The position numbers and the translations under genes were made by a program. A stretch of 64,000 nucleotides of DNA from contig NZ_CP017659.1 of NCBI RefSeq assembly GCF_015326965.1, positions 5,708,001 through 5,772,000 on the forward strand, in the 5' to 3' direction. Positions 60,663 to 64,000 of this stretch are shown here, piece by piece; within the stretch, counting starts at the first letter, position 1, and every line of letters starts with the position of its first letter. The notes under the pieces were generated by a model. That model made no database searches and was not told the origin of the DNA. It worked only from the letters and a program-made list of their open reading frames with translations. Source of the DNA: Paenibacillus sp. JZ16. GTDB lineage: Bacteria; Bacillota; Bacilli; Paenibacillales; Paenibacillaceae.

Positions 60663-60983
60663 CACCTAAGTTTCCAAGACAAACTGCGTGCGATCTTGAG
60701 ATGCAGCAGCCGCGATCCGAATCCGTGGATCGTGGTTTTGCGCTGCTACAATTAACCGAGGGTTAAGGGCTCAAATAGAGAATCAAGAAGCGAGGATAGA
60801 ACTTCTCTATATGGTCTTGTAGAACAGAATGCTGGGTGATAGAGTAATCAACAACTTAATTCCGACTATACTCATTGGGAAAATAAGTGTATGTAATGCC
60901 AGTGAAAGAGCGAGCCAAAAGCATCCCAGCACTGTAAATGGCGTTCCATTAATAAATCGGATTCGAAGGGAGTCAGTCTGGAT
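60663..60983. other. intergenic region before the peptide-type importer
   Basis: About 320 nt without a supported gene. A small dyad TTAACC-GAG-GGTTAA lies near 60750. A hydrophobic 64-codon frame on the minus strand (60807-61001) covers most of it but overlaps the binding protein start. No T-run terminator for the upstream operon is obvious. Confidence 0.4.
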
Positions 60984-62636
60984 ATGAGAAACCATGCTCA
61001 AAAACGAGGGAAACCGGTTGCCGCTGCTGCTTTGGTATTGATGCTGCTGCTGTCCGCATGCGGAGGGCAGCAGGCCTCTTCAGGGAGCACGACGGCAGCA
61101 GGAGCACTTGCCGCACAAGGCGTACCCCCACAGGGAGGAGAACTCAGCTTTGCCCTTGCGACATCGCCTGACACGCTGGATCCGCACCGCAGCGGGCTGG
61201 CGGTATCCGTTCGAGTCATCCGTACGATTCACGACAGTCTGGTGGTTCAGCTGCCTGATCATACGATCAAGCCTTGGCTGGCGACGGAGTGGGAAGTCTC
61301 GGAGGATGGCCTCAGCTATACGTTCAAGCTTCGGAAGGACGTGAAGTTCCACGACGGTACCCCGTTTAATGCGGAAGCGGTGAAATATAATTTCGACCGG
61401 ATCCTGGATCCGGCCACGAAAGCGTCCAATGCGGCAGCATTGCTGCAGCCGTACCAGTCTTCGGAAGTTCTGGACGAATATACGGTCAAGCTGAATCTGG
61501 CCACGCCATCCCGAGCTTTTCTCGGCAATTTGAGTCAAGCATTACTGGGGATTGTCTCTCCGGCCGCGGCACAAAAATACGGCGATCAGCTCGGGCAGCA
61601 TCCGGTCGGCACCGGGCCGTTCAAGTTTGTGAAATGGGAGGAGAACGCAGGGATTCACGTAGAACGTAATCCGGATTACAAGTGGGCGCCGGAGCTGGTG
61701 ACCAATCAGGGAGCCCCTTATTTGGACGGCATCGATTTCCGAATCGTTCCGGAGGAGGCCACGCGAATCGGAAGCGTTCAGAGCAAGCAGGTGCTTGCCG
61801 CCGAGACGGTGCCGCCCCAGCATATTTTGACGCTGGAGAAGGACCCGAACTTCCAGCTGCTGCAGACGAACACCGTCGGGTTGCCCTACACGCTTTTTTT
61901 CAATAAAGACCGCGAACCATGGAATGAATTAAAAGCGCGGCAGGCCGTACAGCTTGCGGTGGATGTGGATACGATCGTTAAGACATTGTATTTAGGCACT
62001 TATGAGCGTGCCTGGTCCCCGTTAACGCCGGGAACGTTCGGGTATGACGCATCGCTTGAGCAGTCGATTAAGCCGGACATCCCAAAGGCTAATCGGCTGC
62101 TGGATGAGCTCGGATGGGTGAGGGGCGAAGACGGAATCCGGGTTAAGGACGGCAAGAAACTTACGCTTCGCTATGTGGACGGCACGCCGAACCGGGAGAA
62201 GCGCAACGATATTGCGGTGATGATTCAGCAGCAGCTGAAGCAGATCGGCATCGCCGTCGAGGTCGAGATCACAAAGGATATCCGCACGGTGGTGTATACC
62301 AACGGCGATTATGATTTGTACGGCAACAGCCAGGTGAACTCGGATCCGAACGCACTCTATTCGTTCTATCACTCCTATGATCCGAAAGGCCAGGCGAGCC
62401 TGTCCAGGCTGAACGATCCGGATGTGGATCAATGGCTTGAACAGGGGCGGGTGGAGAAGGACGACGCGAAACGTGCGGAGCTGTACCAGCAGGTCCAGCA
62501 ATATATCATCGACCATGCGATCATCCTCCCGATTTATGTGTTTCCATACACGGTGGCAGCATCGAACTCGGTTCAAGGCGTGCTGTTCGATTCGCTGGGC
62601 TACCCGTTATTCAATGATGTGTCTCTGCAAAAATAG
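60984..62636 (+). CDS. family 5 solute-binding lipoprotein (DppA/OppA/NikA-type)
   Basis: 550 residues with a lipoprotein signal (LLSAC lipobox) and a Ser/Thr/Ala/Gly linker. The family 5 fold shows DTLDPHRSGLAVSVRVIRTIHDSLV, LRKDVKFHDGTPFNAEAVKYNFDRILD and LDELGWVRGEDGI. Substrates of the family include di- and oligopeptides, glutathione and nickel chelates. AAGGGAG precedes ATG 60984. Next to a sulfur-scavenging operon, glutathione or cysteine-containing peptides are plausible. Confidence 0.9.
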   Translation: MRNHAQKRGKPVAAAALVLMLLLSACGGQQASSGSTTAAGALAAQGVPPQGGELSFALATSPDTLDPHRSGLAVSVRVIRTIHDSLVVQLPDHTIKPWLATEWEVSEDGLSYTFKLRKDVKFHDGTPFNAEAVKYNFDRILDPATKASNAAALLQPYQSSEVLDEYTVKLNLATPSRAFLGNLSQALLGIVSPAAAQKYGDQLGQHPVGTGPFKFVKWEENAGIHVERNPDYKWAPELVTNQGAPYLDGIDFRIVPEEATRIGSVQSKQVLAAETVPPQHILTLEKDPNFQLLQTNTVGLPYTLFFNKDREPWNELKARQAVQLAVDVDTIVKTLYLGTYERAWSPLTPGTFGYDASLEQSIKPDIPKANRLLDELGWVRGEDGIRVKDGKKLTLRYVDGTPNREKRNDIAVMIQQQLKQIGIAVEVEITKDIRTVVYTNGDYDLYGNSQVNSDPNALYSFYHSYDPKGQASLSRLNDPDVDQWLEQGRVEKDDAKRAELYQQVQQYIIDHAIILPIYVFPYTVAASNSVQGVLFDSLGYPLFNDVSLQK

Positions 62637-62658
62637 AAGAAAGGGGGCCTGAAGAAGT

Positions 62659-63585
62659 ATGGCTAGAACGTTGACCTGGCGAGTGTTGACCTCTTTGATT
62701 GTCATCGTCGGTTCGCTTGTCCTGGTATTCTCCATTCTATATGTCCTTCCGGGGGACCCGACGGATAACATGGTGGATCCCTCCATGGCAACGCCGGAAG
62801 TGATCGCGAATCTGCGGCACGAGCTTGGGGTCGACCAACCCTTTCATATTCAGTTCCTTCGTTATTTCGGCGGCATTCTTCAAGGCGATTTCGGCATGTC
62901 GCTGATCAATTCCGATCCGGTGCTGCCGAAGATCGTGGAGAGTTTCCCGGCAACGCTCGCGCTGACGGCGGCAAGCTCGCTGGTCTCGGTCATCGTTGGC
63001 ATTCTGCTTGGGGTATTGTCGGCGATTCACCGGAACAAGGCGATTGACATCATCGCCCGGATCGTCGGTTTATTCGGCATATCGATGCCCACCTTCTGGT
63101 CGGGCATTCTGCTGATCCTGATTTTCTCCATCACGCTGGGCTGGTTCCCGGCCATGGGCTCGGATGGCTGGAAGACGCTGGTGCTGCCGGCACTGGCGCT
63201 GGGAACGGTGGGAGCAGGCTTCATCGTGCGCATGGTCCGTAACAGCATGCTCGATGTGATCAACGAGCAGTTCATCGTGACCTTGCGTTCCAAAGGCCTT
63301 GCGGAGCGGGCGGTGATGTACCGTCATGCACTGCGCAATGCGCTGATTCCAGCCGTGACCATGATCGGGATGCTTGTCGGCGAGATGCTGGCGGGCACGG
63401 TGGTCATCGAGACGGTTTTTTCCCGGCAGGGAATCGGCAGAATTATTGCCGATGCCATCATGGCCAAGGATCTGCCAGTCGTTCAAGGGGTGATTCTTTT
63501 TTCCGCCATCATCTATGTCATCGTGAACCTGATCGTGGATATTTCCTATGCATGGATCGATCCGCGCGTCAGACGTTCGGCTTAA
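62659..63585 (+). CDS. DppB-type ABC permease
   Basis: 308 residues, about six membrane segments. DPTDNMVDPSMATPEVIANLRHELGVDQP is the typical extracytoplasmic region of DppB/OppB permeases, and an EAA-like loop occurs at YRHALRNALIPAVTM. The spacing of 22 nt after the binding protein and the GGGGG site show the same operon. Confidence 0.92.
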   Translation: MARTLTWRVLTSLIVIVGSLVLVFSILYVLPGDPTDNMVDPSMATPEVIANLRHELGVDQPFHIQFLRYFGGILQGDFGMSLINSDPVLPKIVESFPATLALTAASSLVSVIVGILLGVLSAIHRNKAIDIIARIVGLFGISMPTFWSGILLILIFSITLGWFPAMGSDGWKTLVLPALALGTVGAGFIVRMVRNSMLDVINEQFIVTLRSKGLAERAVMYRHALRNALIPAVTMIGMLVGEMLAGTVVIETVFSRQGIGRIIADAIMAKDLPVVQGVILFSAIIYVIVNLIVDISYAWIDPRVRRSA

Positions 63586-63604
63586 AGAAGAGGAGGGAGT
63601 TCAT

Positions 63605-64000
63605 ATGAGAGAGGCGGTCTCCGCCAAAACGGTTTGGCGTGAACGAAGGCTGACGTCCCCTTCTACGCGCCGGCTCGGCCGATTCTCGGCGAATGATGGG
63701 TTTTTGTACGCCGCAGGTTTGGTTGTGCTGTTTATCGTGGCATGCGCCATCGTGCCGCAGTGGATCGCGCCTTATGCCCCGACGGATATGCTGACGGACC
63801 GTATTATGCAGGCGCCGAGCGCGGCCCATCTATTTGGTACCGACTATTTTGGCAGGGATATATTCAGCGTGGTCGTTCATGGCAGCCGGGATTCGCTCTT
63901 TATCGGTTTTGCCTCCGTCCTCGTGGGAGGGTTGATTGGCGGCACGATCGGAGCATTGTCCGGGTATGCAGGTGGCTGGGTGGATACCGTTCTGATGCGG
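63605..64000 (+). CDS. DppC-type ABC permease, 3' end outside window
   Basis: First 132 residues of the second permease. ATG 63605 follows GAGGAGGGAG. A transmembrane segment (FLYAAGLVVLFIVACAIVP) is followed by APSAAHLFGTDYFGRDIFSVVVHGSRDSLFIG, the standard DppC/OppC block. The frame stays open to the window end. Confidence 0.92.
   Translation, partial: MREAVSAKTVWRERRLTSPSTRRLGRFSANDGFLYAAGLVVLFIVACAIVPQWIAPYAPTDMLTDRIMQAPSAAHLFGTDYFGRDIFSVVVHGSRDSLFIGFASVLVGGLIGGTIGALSGYAGGWVDTVLMR

Noticed and set aside
60807..61001. Hydrophobic 64-codon frame on the minus strand
   Set aside because: It runs antisense through the ribosome binding site and start of the binding protein gene and has no start signal. 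A decayed membrane protein cannot be excluded.
1..64000. Search by eye for rRNA, tRNA, transposases, prophage genes and attachment sites
   Set aside because: None recognised; the gene remnants appear without transposase genes or terminal inverted repeats.

Overview
The window looks like chromosomal DNA from a Paenibacillus-type Firmicute. The reasons are strong AGGAGG-like ribosome binding sites (many in front of TTG or GTG starts), YesM/YesN-type two-component systems paired with carbohydrate ABC transporters, lipoprotein-type binding proteins, a BlaI/BlaR1 pair, and CcpA-type cre boxes. The species assignment is inference. I saw no rRNA, tRNA, CRISPR array, intact insertion sequence or prophage.

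Layout. (1) 1-7.9 kb: a secreted propeller-like protein cut by the window edge, a membrane-anchored AraC regulator, and a divergent LplB/YtcP-type carbohydrate importer. (2) 8-14.6 kb: patchy accessory DNA with gene remnants (azoreductase, DUF3221, an unknown protein), an NAD(P)-epimerase and a multicopper oxidase sharing a TGATTGATCAATCA operator, two lipoproteins, a methyltransferase and a stand-alone caspase-like protein. (3) 14.7-21.2 kb, minus strand: an AfuABC/HptA-like ABC importer in one operon with its own HptRS-like sensor kinase and regulator. (4) 21.3-33.2 kb: small genes and regulators, including BlaI/BlaR1 with a repeat-rich tail, a SPASM radical SAM protein, a DEAD-box helicase, a cupin/methyltransferase pair, a Nudix gene that has lost its catalytic box, and an ArsR-DUF2087 / ECF-sigma-VOC fusion / VOC operon. 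(5) 33.4-36 kb: a zinc-finger membrane protein, a degenerate Lgt paralogue and a multi-cysteine radical SAM enzyme, possibly a lipid-modification module.

(6) 36-47 kb: a carbohydrate locus with a GxDLY-type SGNH esterase, LacI regulator, YesM/YesN pair, two permeases, a GH113-like hydrolase, a binding protein and another SGNH hydrolase. It carries a shared GACAATAAAA motif and cre-like sites. (7) 47.2-50.1 kb: a SEC-C protein, a zeta-toxin-like kinase with a tiny overlapping partner between two copies of the same terminator, a membrane protein and a GNAT acetyltransferase. (8) 50.4-64 kb: a LysR regulator and a long operon resembling the Bacillus subtilis ytmI/yxe systems for sulfur scavenging from S-substituted cysteines: a TcyJ/K-L-M-N-like importer, two flavin monooxygenases, two M20 deacylases, DinB and an FMN reductase with an in-frame stop. 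A Dpp/Opp-type importer follows and is cut by the window edge.

The best candidates for something undescribed are the Lgt-like/radical SAM pair, the caspase-like protein, the sigma-VOC operon and the terminator-flanked zeta module.
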